Position numbers and translations under genes: made by a program
Shown: positions 25,540 through 36,759 of the stretch, one piece after another
How positions within the stretch are numbered: the stretch's first letter is position 1
Layout of the letters: every line of letters begins with the position of its first letter
Assembly (NCBI GenBank): GCA_021613535.1
Contig: CP075497.1
Coordinates: 248,001 to 312,000, forward strand
Direction of reading: 5' to 3'
Origin: Adineta vaga
Lineage: Eukaryota > Rotifera
DNA length: 64,000 nucleotides
Notes under the pieces: model-generated
The model's database searches: none
The model's input: only the letters and a program-made list of their open reading frames with translations
Told to the model about the DNA's origin: nothing

Positions 25540-25998
25540 ATGACAAATCCACCTATTTATTTCTATCGTCCGTATGAACCATTTGGTGAATTTAGTAATT
25601 TTTATTCTGCTCCTATCGAACTGGACGGAACTATTTGGCCAACAACTGAACATTATTATCAAGCACAAAAATTCATTTGGGACAAAACACATTATGAAAA
25701 TATTCGACAATTAGAAACACCTCATGAAGCATTTTTATATGTTCGAGAACATGATTTTTCCCAACACACAAATTGGGAACAAGTTAAAGATGAAGTGATG
25801 TTCAAAGCATGTCTGGCGAAATTTCAACAACATTCCAACTTAAAAGAATTCTTATTATCAACTGGTGATCGAATATTAATTGAACATACAGAAAAAGATT
25901 CATATTGGGGTGATGGACCTGATGGCAAGGGAAGAAATCAATTAGGAATTACTTTAATGAAAATTCGAGAATATTTCAAAAAATCACTTGAAATGTAA
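25540..25998 (+). CDS. NADAR-domain protein (YbiA-like)
   Basis: A single uninterrupted exon of 152 aa starting at ATG. The whole chain is one NADAR domain: FGEFSNFYSAPIELDG, WPTTEHYYQAQKF, then YWGDGPDGKGRNQLG and LMKIRE near the C-terminus. The length matches bacterial YbiA-type proteins. NADAR proteins act as N-glycosidases, in bacterial riboflavin metabolism (YbiA) and in reversal of ADP-ribosylation of guanine in DNA; which substrate applies here cannot be told. There is no signal peptide, so it is probably cytosolic or nuclear. The single-exon, bacterial-size form among intron-rich neighbours is compatible with horizontal acquisition, but this is inference. The window also holds ADP-ribosyltransferase genes, without any operon-like link. 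Confidence 0.92.
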   Translation: MTNPPIYFYRPYEPFGEFSNFYSAPIELDGTIWPTTEHYYQAQKFIWDKTHYENIRQLETPHEAFLYVREHDFSQHTNWEQVKDEVMFKACLAKFQQHSNLKEFLLSTGDRILIEHTEKDSYWGDGPDGKGRNQLGITLMKIREYFKKSLEM

Positions 25999-27240
25999 AA
26001 ATGAATCAAAAAGAATAAAAATACTGACAATCTTTTTTTGCTAATAGATTGTTATTCAATTGACTTATTATAATAAAAAAATCTTTATAAAACAAAAGAT
26101 ATGCGAAGAAATACAAATACTCATCATAATTCTTTTATTTACACCGATATCTGTTCTCAACTATACACCTTCGTTCTCATTTTCAAATTGAATAGCATGA
26201 CATTTGAAAGTGAACGTTTTACCTATCAGTATTATTAGTACGATTTCTTGCCTTACGTTTTGCTCTTCAACAAGCGATTTACAGATTTCATCTGAAACAC
26301 GATTATGACGACAATATTTCAAACAAGATGTTTTTTGTTTATGGTAGTCATTTGAAATGTGATAAAGCGAAAAAAGAGTTCTGTAGGTATATAGTTGGAA
26401 AATTTTTTGAACAAAATAACAAAAGGGTTGTATTTAAATGATCAGTATTTTTTGCGAATAATCAGTTTGATTTGTTGATCAGTAGAAGATTTATTTTTGA
26501 TCAGTAGAACTTGAGTTTTGATCAGTATATTATTTTGTATTGAAAAACTGTTATATATACTTCTTATCTTAGCAATTTAAACAGGTTTTTACCAATCGTT
26601 AGTGCGTCATAAACGTCTCAGCCAATTCACGGAAATAACCCCTAGAGCTCAGGAACCACTTACCAACAAATCGATGGACGGTGACTCTATATAAGGTTCC
26701 ATAGATAGGCTGGTGGACTTAAAACAATGAGACAGCCTAAACAACACCCTCACCCACCCTCAAGTTTCAAAACACGACTGAAAACAAAAGTGAAAAATAA
26801 GGATCTCTGATTTTTTTAGTATAAAAAACAAAGGGAAGTCCAATATATTGTGTTGTTCTCTTTATTGTAGTGCAGTATAAAAAATGCAAGACAGGAGTGC
26901 CCCGACGATGGGAGGAAAGCCAGTTGGGGTAGCGAATCTTCACTCTAATCTCGCAGATTTTGTTCACAAATTGAAGAGTGACTTTCGAAGGTTTAGAGAG
27001 AATCTTAGAATCTATGAAAAAGTTTGCAAGACATCTTTGAATTTCTTATAAATTTACTAAGAATTAAAAATTTTTTTAAATTTCCTAAAAATGTGGGTTA
27101 ATTGCAAGCATTTTTCAAAAATATTTTAGATACATAGAATTTTGTAAAATACACTGTTATCTTAACTAATTAAAAACATGTATACAAGTTCTGACAAAGT
27201 AAAATTTCAATGGGCAATCGCCCATTTGCCCCCCCCCCCC
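25999..27240. other. Intergenic, possible transposon debris
   Basis: No gene is seen. A moderately GC-rich block at about 26620-26760 ends in a telomere-like island. A 14-base C run at 27227-27240 adjoins a transposon terminus. Confidence 0.45.
26742..26764. repeat. Telomere-like island, CTCAAG edge
   Basis: ACACCCTCACCCACCCTCAAG, a one-edged copy. Confidence 0.6.
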
Positions 27241-27255
27241 TTGGATACGCCACTG
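27205..27255 (-). mobile_element. Transposon terminus, CAGTGGCGTATCC type
   Basis: Read on the minus strand the end is CAGTGGCGTATCCAAGGGG followed by a G run. Termini beginning CAGTGGCG are widespread among animal hAT-like elements. The opposite end was not found, so the element is probably truncated or extends left unrecognised. It cuts a receptor gene fragment. Confidence 0.5.
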
Positions 27256-27398
27256 ACATGAGCTTGAACGTTGATTTTTTGTAAGAAGTAGAAAATACAA
27301 AATGCATTTCCAAGAGAACCAAGAACAATATATAAAGGAAAAACAATAGTTGTCATTCGTTCTCGAATTATATTAAATTTAATTGTTAAGTCTGACAT
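27256..27398 (-). pseudogene. Rhodopsin-like receptor fragment (N-terminus and TM1)
   Basis: From the minus-strand ATG at 27398 a short polar N-terminus leads into TM1 (TTIVFPLYIVLGSLGNAFCI), with the GN pair typical of class A receptors, then the start of loop 1. The frame then enters the CAGTGGCG transposon terminus, so the rest of the receptor is missing. Confidence 0.6.
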
Positions 27399-29948
27399 AT
27401 CTTCCGACGTGCTAATAGATTTGAAAGAAAATAAACTGAAATGACAGTGGCAAAATATTATTGGAGAAAATCTCTTTTTTTCTAGAAAAAGTAATGCAAA
27501 CACATAATTCTTCTTTGAACTAATAGATAATCTGTTTTTAATTAGCAAAATTGTCTGAAGGCATATATCTTATGTGGTTATATATTTATTTGCATGTTTA
27601 ATTGATCTAACCATCAGAAAGATGGATACACAGTAGAAGGCATTATTTATTGTTTCATATAGTTTTATATAAATCACCACGTTTTACTGACGAATATTTA
27701 CACAATAAATAATATTCATCGTTTTTTTTTATTAACACTTTTAAGCTTGTTAAAAACAAAGATAAAATAATTGTTCCTTTATATATATTTATATAAAGTT
27801 CCGAATTGTTCTTTTCCCTTGAGAACAGATTCAACTTTGACCGAGTTATTGCAAATCTTTCTGTAAAAACTTCTAAGTTTATCTTTAGTACCTTAAGAAG
27901 AAGAAAAAATTTGCCGTAAACATAAATATTTTTATATTAAAGCTCGTGGTGAATTTAAAAAAATGACTTTACCTTTTTTCAACTTGAATAATATGATTAA
28001 TAATGAGAACTTTTTTTACGATAAATAAGTAAAAGATATTTTTATATTTCTTCAATTCCTTCTATTAAATTTTGAAATCGCACTAATGATTTGATAATTT
28101 TTTCTTTTAAGTACCACTCATTACAACTGACGGTGAGGGTGAGAGTGAAACTAATTCTATGCGCATTTCACCAACAATTAGTGAAAATATTTCAATAACT
28201 GGATTTCGAGTTGGCGGTCATAAAACAGATTCTCTTTTCCAAACAACTTTAGAAAGGTTTTTATAATCTCATTTGTATTAATTTACTGAAATCTTTTTCA
28301 TTCTATACAAAATGTAAATCCATCATAAAACCGTATTTATGATGAATAAAATCCTTGCTCCTCATTTAAGTAGAAGAGAACAATTATTAATCAAAACATG
28401 TTGTGTACTGTCCATCATATGAATTCAAAAGCCAAATTTTATGGATATTAAATTTTCCAGTAGCTTTACAGAAAACAATTTTCTCTAAATTCATCATATC
28501 TTTATTTGTTTGTATTTGTAATTATAAAACTGTTAAAATACTGCTAAGTTGAATTCAGTTGTTTCATAAGATAAAATTTTCATGTTATTCGTTATCGCTG
28601 TAACAAATACAATAAGTAGGTATGAAATAACTATTGTTTTATATACAAAAATGCTCTACACATCTCTATAAGTTTAGTATGTTATGATAAACGAAAATTC
28701 CAAATATTCCCATTTGTAGTATTTGACATAAACCTGAAAAGATAATGTGACGATTTTTGATGGAGGAGATGCATACGATGATGGGACTACGCGTTTATTT
28801 ATTTCTTCCTCACATAAATCGCATCGATATGATACAAGACACACGCTTATATACTCATCCGTCAATAGAAGGAAAGGAAAAGTAATATCAAACTACAGCA
28901 AAATGTACCGAAGTGAGGACAAATAGCATGCGTACAGCGCATGTAAGCGAGAGCGTCACAGATAATAGTATATACTTGATTCATGATAAAATAAATTCCA
29001 AATGGATCGTATCGTTGATAATTGATTTTTGTTATAATAGGAATATGAATAGCAATAATATACCAAAACAAAATAATAAAACCGATAATTGATTGATGTA
29101 CAAATCAACTATATTCATTATTAATGATTAACAAAAGATCGATCAATCATATTCGATACATGATTGATGTAAATAATGACAAAGACATTATTATTCTACT
29201 GGATAAATAAGAAAAAAAAACGAACGTCTTTTTATAATGATTTACTCCATATACGTAAATTTGAAAATTTCTAGAGTGTTATAAACATATTGCTTTCAGC
29301 TGTGAATGTTTTTTTATTCATAGAGTATGACGTCGATATTTATTGAAAAATGCACGTTATGAAAGCAACTATTAATAAAATCATTCGGAATCCTTATAAC
29401 TATTTTGTAGATAGGGATCGTTCTTATTCAAACTATGAAACATTCGAGGAGATTAACATAGATCGATTCAACAAATTTCTACGTGATCAATATCAGACTA
29501 CGACATATTCTTTATCAATAGAAACAATCTATATAAAATGTTGCATTTATTCTTATATCATGAACCTAACTTTTTTTACAAGTTGATTGTGAGAGCGTCG
29601 ATGAAGATGAAGTTGGAATTTTCCAATCGGCACTGACACTCTTATCCTTCAAGGTGCTTTGTCGACAACTCATCGATTCAAAATACAGAAATCGTAGATG
29701 CCTCTATCAAATTTAATTTGCATTTAGTATTTCAAAATTGCGTATAGTTTAATGCCATTTCTCTTAATGTAATCTTTCATCAACGTCGTAATAAAAAAAT
29801 AAATAGCGTGTTGGATTTTTCTTCTTTCTAGAGATAAATACGTATAAACACTAAGCGAATGTCAATATTGATCTATTCTTCATTTTAAATATGACGACAT
29901 CGACATTATCATATAATATTTTTTCAAATGACACATTTCGTCGCCAAC
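27399..29948. other. Intergenic; isolated candidate exons only
   Basis: A possible plus-strand exon at about 28112-28259 sits between TTTAAG and AGGTTT, encoding GEGESETNSMRISPTISEN and neighbouring residues. Minus-strand frames at 28674-29071 (including SYRCDLCEEEINKRV) and a plus-strand frame at 29350-29586 are also open. None has a recognised domain, and I cannot join them into a gene. Confidence 0.35.
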
Positions 29949-30101
29949 ATGAGAACGAGCACTTCTGCAGCAGATTCTACTAAGCTACAAATCGAACAAT
30001 GTGAAAATTCTAACATAAACTCTGATACAAATAATACTGTTGAAGTTTGTTCTGCAATCAATTCAATAATCATTGTGTATTTCTTTTTTTATTTGTCTTA
30101 G

Positions 30102-30914
30102 GGTGCAGCAGAACTTTCATCTTACGATCTTGTTTGTTTGGGTGTTGGTAGAGGTTCTACTGCTGTTTATTCCAATCAAACTAGTAGTGCATTCGCACTT
30201 ATATGTCGGTCAACTGGCGAATGTATTCTGCTTATTGATATTGGTCTTGGTACAATATTTGCTTTCCAAAAATATCTCAAAACTACTGATATCAAAGCTC
30301 GACAAGTATTCGTTTCTCATAATCATACAGATCATAGTGGAGAACTACCAGTATATATAGGAAATGAAGCTGTAAAATCGATCGTTCGAATTTATTGTTA
30401 TGCTAGTGTTCAACCTCGTTTACGTCATCATCGTTGTGCTGAACTCAATTCATCAACTACAGATTTTTTTAAAAATGTCCAATGGATTATGTGTAATGAA
30501 TTACAAGATATTGAACTTGATTCTGGAGATTCCAAATCAAAATTGAAAATACGTGTTCAACAAAGTCAACATAGTGAACTATGTGCTGGCTTTATTCTTT
30601 ACGAAAATGATCAACCAATTCTTAGTTTTTCTGGGGATTCAGGTTTTAATGCCCCATTCTATACATTTCTTTGGTCAGCACCAACAATTCTAGTTGATGG
30701 ACGAATCACCACTAGTTATGAACATGCTAGTTTCAATGAAATTTTAGATTTTTATATAACAAGAGCTGATCAACGACGAGTTTTTGTATATCAATTTGGT
30801 GTAGAAAGTGAAAAACCAACATTTCCTGACAATACGATATCAGCTGTATCACCTGGTCAAGTTATACAACTATTGCTACCTACCGATACTTCGAAAGTCA
30901 TCAAATACGATTGA
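30102..30914 (+). CDS. Metallo-beta-lactamase-fold hydrolase (RNase Z-like superfamily)
   Basis: An open frame of about 270 aa follows a pyrimidine-rich AG acceptor at 30100-30101. It contains GVGRGSTAVYSN, a strand ending LLIDIGLG, and the metal motif FVSHNHTDHSGEL (HxHxDH). Later metal ligands are likely in QQSQHSEL, FSGDSGFN and SYEHASFNE. The set H-x-H-x-D-H...H...D...H is that of MBL-fold hydrolases of the RNase Z/arylsulfatase branch. The substrate is unknown. The 5' end is unresolved: an ATG frame at 29949 runs in the same frame up to the acceptor, but the only nearby donor would make a 27-nt intron, so another exon arrangement is likely. No signal peptide is seen in the main exon. Confidence 0.8.
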   Translation, partial: GAAELSSYDLVCLGVGRGSTAVYSNQTSSAFALICRSTGECILLIDIGLGTIFAFQKYLKTTDIKARQVFVSHNHTDHSGELPVYIGNEAVKSIVRIYCYASVQPRLRHHRCAELNSSTTDFFKNVQWIMCNELQDIELDSGDSKSKLKIRVQQSQHSELCAGFILYENDQPILSFSGDSGFNAPFYTFLWSAPTILVDGRITTSYEHASFNEILDFYITRADQRRVFVYQFGVESEKPTFPDNTISAVSPGQVIQLLLPTDTSKVIKYD

Positions 30915-31268
30915 TTATATAAATATTTAAAGTATTTGAAAATAAAAGAATGAGATTATGAATGTAACCATTAGAAACCAAATGTATTTTATGCTGTAGA
31001 ATCGATTTTCCAACCTTTAAGCCTTGCTCGATATAATCTTTTCTTATAATGACTCAAGTAATCAGTAATGTATATGATAGTCTATTTTGTCTTACGATTG
31101 CTTTTTTGTTTACTGAAGGAAGTAAAGAAAGAAAGAAGGAGAACGCAAAACTCGCATCTTGGTTTTTTCCAACTAACATATCAGTTTCGTTAGTAATATC
31201 CAAGAATAACTTAGATTAGTAAACTTATTTACTTAATGTTGCAGACCAGTAAGTATGTCAGGTCGAGA
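30915..31268. other. Intergenic, no gene seen
   Basis: AT-rich sequence between the MBL gene and the ankyrin pseudogene. Confidence 0.5.
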
Positions 31269-31726
31269 ATGAAACGAATATGTGGTAAAATATTTCGTTT
31301 AGATGTATTTAGTAGTGCTGAGAATCATCGAAATCGATTTCAGCGTCAAAATAGTATCACACATTTACATGAAGCTATCTTAAAAACTTGTGAAAATAGC
31401 TCTTGAGAAGCTATTAATCGTGGTGTACCTATTGATCTTGCTGGTCAAACAGCACTCTATTATGCTAGTGAAAAAGGTTATCTTAATTTCGTATAACTTT
31501 TACTCGATAATCAAGCTCGCCGTCATGATTCAACTGATAGTAATAAAACATCTCTATTATGGATAGCCGCACGAGAAGGTCATGATCAGATTGTGCATAT
31601 TCTGTTGAAATATGGTGCTTGTCCTAATCAGAAAGATCAGGACCAAACTACTGCTCTCTATCAGCCTTGTTATGAAGGTTATCTCAAATGTGTTTATCAT
31701 TTAATTTGCAGCAAAGCTCATGTAAA

Positions 31727-32484
31727 GGACGGGGATCGATAAGACGTCAAATTTGCCCATTCTTGATTTTTTGAAATTGCATATATAAATTAGTTCAGAA
31801 CTAAGAGCTGAATCTTTTGGTAGTAATTTCAAGCTATTTCGAGTGTATATAGAGTCACCCACTCCATCAAATATCATACAACTTTATCATATATCATAAT
31901 GGAGCGGTATTTCGTTAATATCTCAGCATTGGAATGTCGTACCGATCTGCGGTTTGTTTCATCGGAAAGAGCATGAAATTCTGCGTCGATCTCTATAAGG
32001 ACAACTCTATAAAATAATTCTTTTAGAGTTTTTTAAATACGAATATATTCAATGGTATTACATAATATGACTCTCCATATAGGTTTCAAACCTGTAAAGA
32101 CCTATTAGAAGACTGTTGCAGTTGATCTGTCTATACCAATTGATAGCTTTCAACTAGGGCTATCAACTGATATAGTCGCCATCGTTTAAATTTTCTGGCC
32201 AATTTTTTCCAAGGACACACACACTATTATATTTTGACTCATTTTTTCACATTTTTCATCAAAAAGTAAGCCTTTTTTGATCTATATCAATTTGAATTTT
32301 GGTTTAAACTACCCATGGATATTTAGGATTAAGAACTACTTTTAACTATGTATTTTGTCATTAAGATTGATTATTTATATTTCTTCTTATTAACATTTAT
32401 AAATAATTTCATCTCTATGATATAGTATATTTCATACATTTTTTCCAATTCAACAAAAAATCGAGAATTATCTTTTTTTTTTTT
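31727..32484 (+). repeat. Left 758-bp terminal inverted repeat of the Spy-type element
   Basis: It runs from GGACGGGG to a run of 12 T. It mirrors 35281-36038, including the equal homopolymer length. Confidence 0.9.
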
Positions 32485-32639
32485 GAAAGTGATTTATTTG
32501 TTGTTTTGAACACTTGAAGACGAGTCGACTATTTTCTTTTCCGTTCTGTACGACAAAACACGAGGGAGAGAAAGAAAAGAATATATATAGACACGTGAAC
32601 TGTCAAACGATTTTTGAACATTTCATTTTCAAACTTGTG

Positions 32640-35154
32640 ATGCCTCGTAACGAACGTTCTGTATGTGGTGGATGTGGAAAGTCATCTGATAGCTGTGTAG
32701 TACGACGGGCAAAGAATAATCTTTTACGATTATTTGTATCTGTTCGATCTTCTAAATATCTTCAACCTGAAGATCAAATCTGTAAAAACTGTTATTCAAA
32801 ATTTGTAATTTGATATAAGAAAACAAAAGGTGTTTATGGTAATCTATTAAATGACCATTTCTCTGTTGATGAAAACGAAGATGATGAACATGAAGAGCAG
32901 GTCAGATACTGGCTACGATTGAATTATTACAAGATGAATTACATATATCTTTTTGTGCATGTAGATTATCATCAAAACTACTACTTCAGATCGAGAAACA
33001 CAAACCGATGACGAACCTTTATCAATTGTCATTCCAATACGTCGAACTTCGAAATCGCACGGGTAGTCTGATTTGATATTGTTCTCTCGTATTTTTATAT
33101 ACTTTTTTGATATTGAATATGTAGAACGTGTATTGTTTGTTCGGCAAATGTTTCATCTTCATCTCATTTACTTTCTGAAGAACAGCGAAAAATTATTTTT
33201 TTCAAACGTGGTGTTTTTATTCCGAAAGGTGTACGGTGTTGTCGTGATCATATTGATAATAAACAATTAAAATATGAAGCTATCGAACAGATATCTGCTC
33301 CTCACTACGATGAACTCTCATTAGATACAGAAGGTGTGCAAAATATGATTTCCGACTTTAATTCGTTTATGACAAATGTCAAAATATTTGATTTTGACGA
33401 TCCTACAAGTTTATCGGATGAGTCTTATTTCAATTTTACTGGTCTTCAGAAAGGTATTTGTTTTTTTTATAAATAAAAAAGATTAAACATTTCGATTCAG
33501 ATCAATTTGAAAATCTTTTGGGCTACATTCACAAGATGCGGAACTCTCATAAACGTTCTGTTCGTACAGCGCTTGCTATTTTCCTTATGAAGATGAGACT
33601 TGGTATTAGTAATCGTGTGCTTGCCAGCTTTTTTCATTTGAAAAACAAAGGAATTGTTTCTCGTTTAATTCATTCGGTGCGACTGGTGCTGATGAACGAT
33701 TTTACTCCTCATCATCTCGGTTTGCAGCATATTGATCGGCAAACTGTTCTTGATCATCATCAAACAGCTATTGCTACTGAACTATTTACTACTAATCCTA
33801 ACCAGCTTTGCATTATCATGGACGGAACCTATATTTATATTCAGAAGTCGAATAATAAAGAAATGCAAAGACGAACATACAGTCTTCATAAACATCGGCA
33901 TTTAGTAAAACCTATGATAATTACAACGAGTGTAAGCTTTTTCTTATCCAGTTTAATTTATAAAGAGAAATTTTTGATACTAGACCGGATATATATTATG
34001 TGTTATTGGTCCGTTTCTTGCTGATGGCAAGAACAATGATGCCTCTATTGCTAAACATATACTTTACAGCAATGATCAAGGAATTCTATCATGGTTACAT
34101 GATGATGACATCATTATAATAGATAGAGGATTTCGTGATGCGGTAAAAACGATCGAAATGTTTGGTTTTCATGCAGCTATGCCTCATTTCCTAAACGGTA
34201 GCAAGCAGTTTTCTACAACTGATGCTAACTATAATCGTTGTGTAGCAAAAAGCCGTTGGGCTGTTGAAAGTGGTTAGTTTCAATACTTAATTGTTTCTTT
34301 TGAAAACTTATTGGAAAAAATCGTTTTTATAGCCAATGGAAAGATTAAACAGTTTAAATATTTCAATCAAACGATACAGAACTCATCCATTCCGTTTCTT
34401 AGTGATTATCTTCATATAGTATGTAGTATTATCAATGCTTATCAAACTCCAGCTATCAAAGATGCTCATGCAGGCAAAGAAATGGCAACTGAAATGCTTA
34501 ATCTTCTTGATTCAGAAAACACACTGCAAAAACATCTTTCATTAATGACTAACACTAGATGGAGAAAATACGATGCAAGAATGTGTATTTTTCCTACACT
34601 GACTATCGATGATATTCGTCGGTTCTGTTTCGGTATGAAATAATTTTGACTATATAGTCTTTTGATAAGAATGAAGCGAAATTGTAGGTAGCTACCAACT
34701 TAAGCAAGCCAAAGGCTACATACTTGAACACTTACAAACCTCACAAATTGTTCCTACTGATCTTGAATTTATTGTCGAACTATGCGAACAACATTCTGAT
34801 CTCATTAGAATTCGATTTTCATCTCGACATTCGACTCGAAAGCACTACATAGCTACCGTGCAATTTAACAACTATGAAGAAGAACCTATTCAAGGATGGT
34901 ACTGTATCTGTCCCAGAGGTGCTGGAGTACTAGGTTGTTGTTCTCATACAGCGGCACTTCTTTGGTACCTCGGCGTGTGTCGAGCAGAGTACGATGTCAC
35001 AGGACATCCTCTCTCAGCGCAATATCTTCTTGAAATTGTCGAGGATTGTATCCAGTATGCTGAGCCAACACAAACTGATGATGAAGACGACGAAGCAAGA
35101 TGCGAGCTTGCTAATGATCAAACCGATAGCGATTCAGACAGTTCAAATGACTAG
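32640..35154 (+). pseudogene. Spy-type DDE transposase with N-terminal zinc motif and C-terminal SWIM finger, one internal stop
   Basis: Seven exons fit with consistent phases: 32640-32900, 32965-33062, 33125-33453, 33501-33931, 33984-34272, 34333-34632 and 34688-35154 (725 codons). The N-terminus has CGGCGKSSDSC and CKNC. A second cysteine cluster lies in exon 3 (CIVCSAN...CC). The DDE core shows LCIIMDGTYIYIQKS (D1), DIIIIDRGFRDA (D2) and SRWAVESANGKIK (E), as in the Harbinger/IS5-like fold. The last exon carries a SWIM-like finger (WYCICPRG...CCSH) and an acidic tail. The only lesion I find is a TGA at 32811-32813 in exon 1. It could be a nonsense mutation or an unrecognised splice variant. 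Otherwise the coding potential is intact. Confidence 0.85.
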
Positions 35155-35280
35155 TTTTCAAACGTTCACATTTTTTTCGTTTTTCTTAATAGCGATTCGT
35201 TGATATTTATTCAAGATCATTGCGTAAAATAACTGAGATATATTTTGAACTACCAGCACATACACGAAAATACTGTTTGT

Positions 35281-36038
35281 AAAAAAAAAAAAGATAATTC
35301 TCGATTTTTTGTTGAATTGGAAAAAATGTATGAAATATACTATATCATAGAGATGAAATTATTTATAAATGTTAATAAGAAGAAATATAAATAATCAATC
35401 TTAATGACAAAATACATAGTTAAAAGTAGTTCTTAATCCTAAATATCCATGGGTAGTTTAAACCAAAATTCAAATTGATATAGATCAAAAAAGGCTTACT
35501 TTTTGATGAAAAATGTGAAAAAATGAGTCAAAATATAATAGTGTGTGTGTCCTTGGAAAAAATTGGCCAGAAAATTTAAACGATGGCGACTATATCAGTT
35601 GATAGCCCTAGTTGAAAGCTATCAATTGGTATAGACAGATCAACTGCAACAGTCTTCTAATAGGTCTTTACAGGTTTGAAACCTATATGGAGAGTCATAT
35701 TATGTAATACCATTGAATATATTCGTATTTAAAAAACTCTAAAAGAATTATTTTATAGAGTTGTCCTTATAGAGATCGACGCAGAATTTCATGCTCTTTC
35801 CGATGAAACAAACCGCAGATCGGTACGACATTCCAATGCTGAGATATTAACGAAATACCGCTCCATTATGATATATGATAAAGTTGTATGATATTTGATG
35901 GAGTGGGTGACTCTATATACACTCGAAATAGCTTGAAATTACTACCAAAAGATTCAGCTCTTAGTTCTGAACTAATTTATATATGCAATTTCAAAAAATC
36001 AAGAATGGGCAAATTTGACGTCTTATCGATCCCCGTCC
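35281..36038 (-). repeat. Right 758-bp terminal inverted repeat of the Spy-type element
   Basis: It is the reverse complement of 31727-32484. It begins with 12 A and ends CCCCGTCC next to TTT. Confidence 0.9.
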
Positions 36039-36759
36039 TTTGGCGAAGACTAGTGGTACTTCACCATTGTTTGTCGCTTATCGTAATGGACATGATCGTA
36101 TCGTTAAACATCTATTGAAACATGGTGCAAACCCATTTCATTGTCAGACAGATTTACGTTCACCATTACATACTGCTTTACTGTACAATAAAAGTCGTTG
36201 TGCTCGATTACTCCTTCGTAATATGTTGAGTGTATCGATAGAACAAACGGATATTTATGGTTGGAGTCATTTACATTTCTTAGCGAAAAAAGGTAGTCTT
36301 CAAGCTTCAAAAGTTTATTTTCATCATTTAAAAATCAACGGTATTACATATGATGTGAAACAAATAGATCACTTTGGAAATACTGCATTACATATTCCAG
36401 CATTCAATAATCAAACAAAATTTATCAAATTTCTTCTTGAAAAAGGTTTCGATTCTGAACAAGAAAATCTTTCCGGTTGGAAACCAAGTGCAATCGTTGC
36501 AGATCATCAGCAGAAAAATAACAACAATGACGTAGTTCCGAACGACTATTTTCAATATCTTCTCTCGAATCATCATATTCGTTATACTTTAGAAGAAGAA
36601 AAAATGGGCGAAGAAGTAAAAACCTATGTAAAAATGTTGGTTTCACAATTAGAAAAACTTGATCCACTCTTTTCGAATACTATTATTTGTAGTGGTTCAT
36701 ATTATGAAAAAACTCGAGTTGATTCCTCGAATGAATTTGATTACATGATTAGTTTAACC

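Larger units (their letters stand above)
31727..36038. mobile_element. Spy-type DNA transposon with 758-bp terminal inverted repeats
   Basis: The left end GGACGGGGATCGATAAG and the right end CTTATCGATCCCCGTCC are inverted copies. Flanks are AAA (31724-31726) and TTT (36039-36041) with no target duplication. Deleting 31727-36038 leaves AAATTT and restores the ankyrin frame across the junction. Insertion exactly between AAA and TTT without duplication is the published hallmark of Spy elements, which are relatives of ISL2EU, IS5 and PIF/Harbinger. The element encodes a DDE transposase in seven exons. In the stretches I compared base by base, the two inverted repeats are identical, which suggests recent insertion. 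Confidence 0.88.

Noticed and set aside
27227-27240. 14-base C run as a special structure
   Set aside because: It is the homopolymer next to a CAGTGGCG transposon terminus, common at such ends, and may have sequencing-length error.
28130-28150. GGTGAGGGTGAGAGTG as a further telomere-like island
   Set aside because: There is no CTTGAG edge or foldback partner, and it falls inside a plausible small exon.
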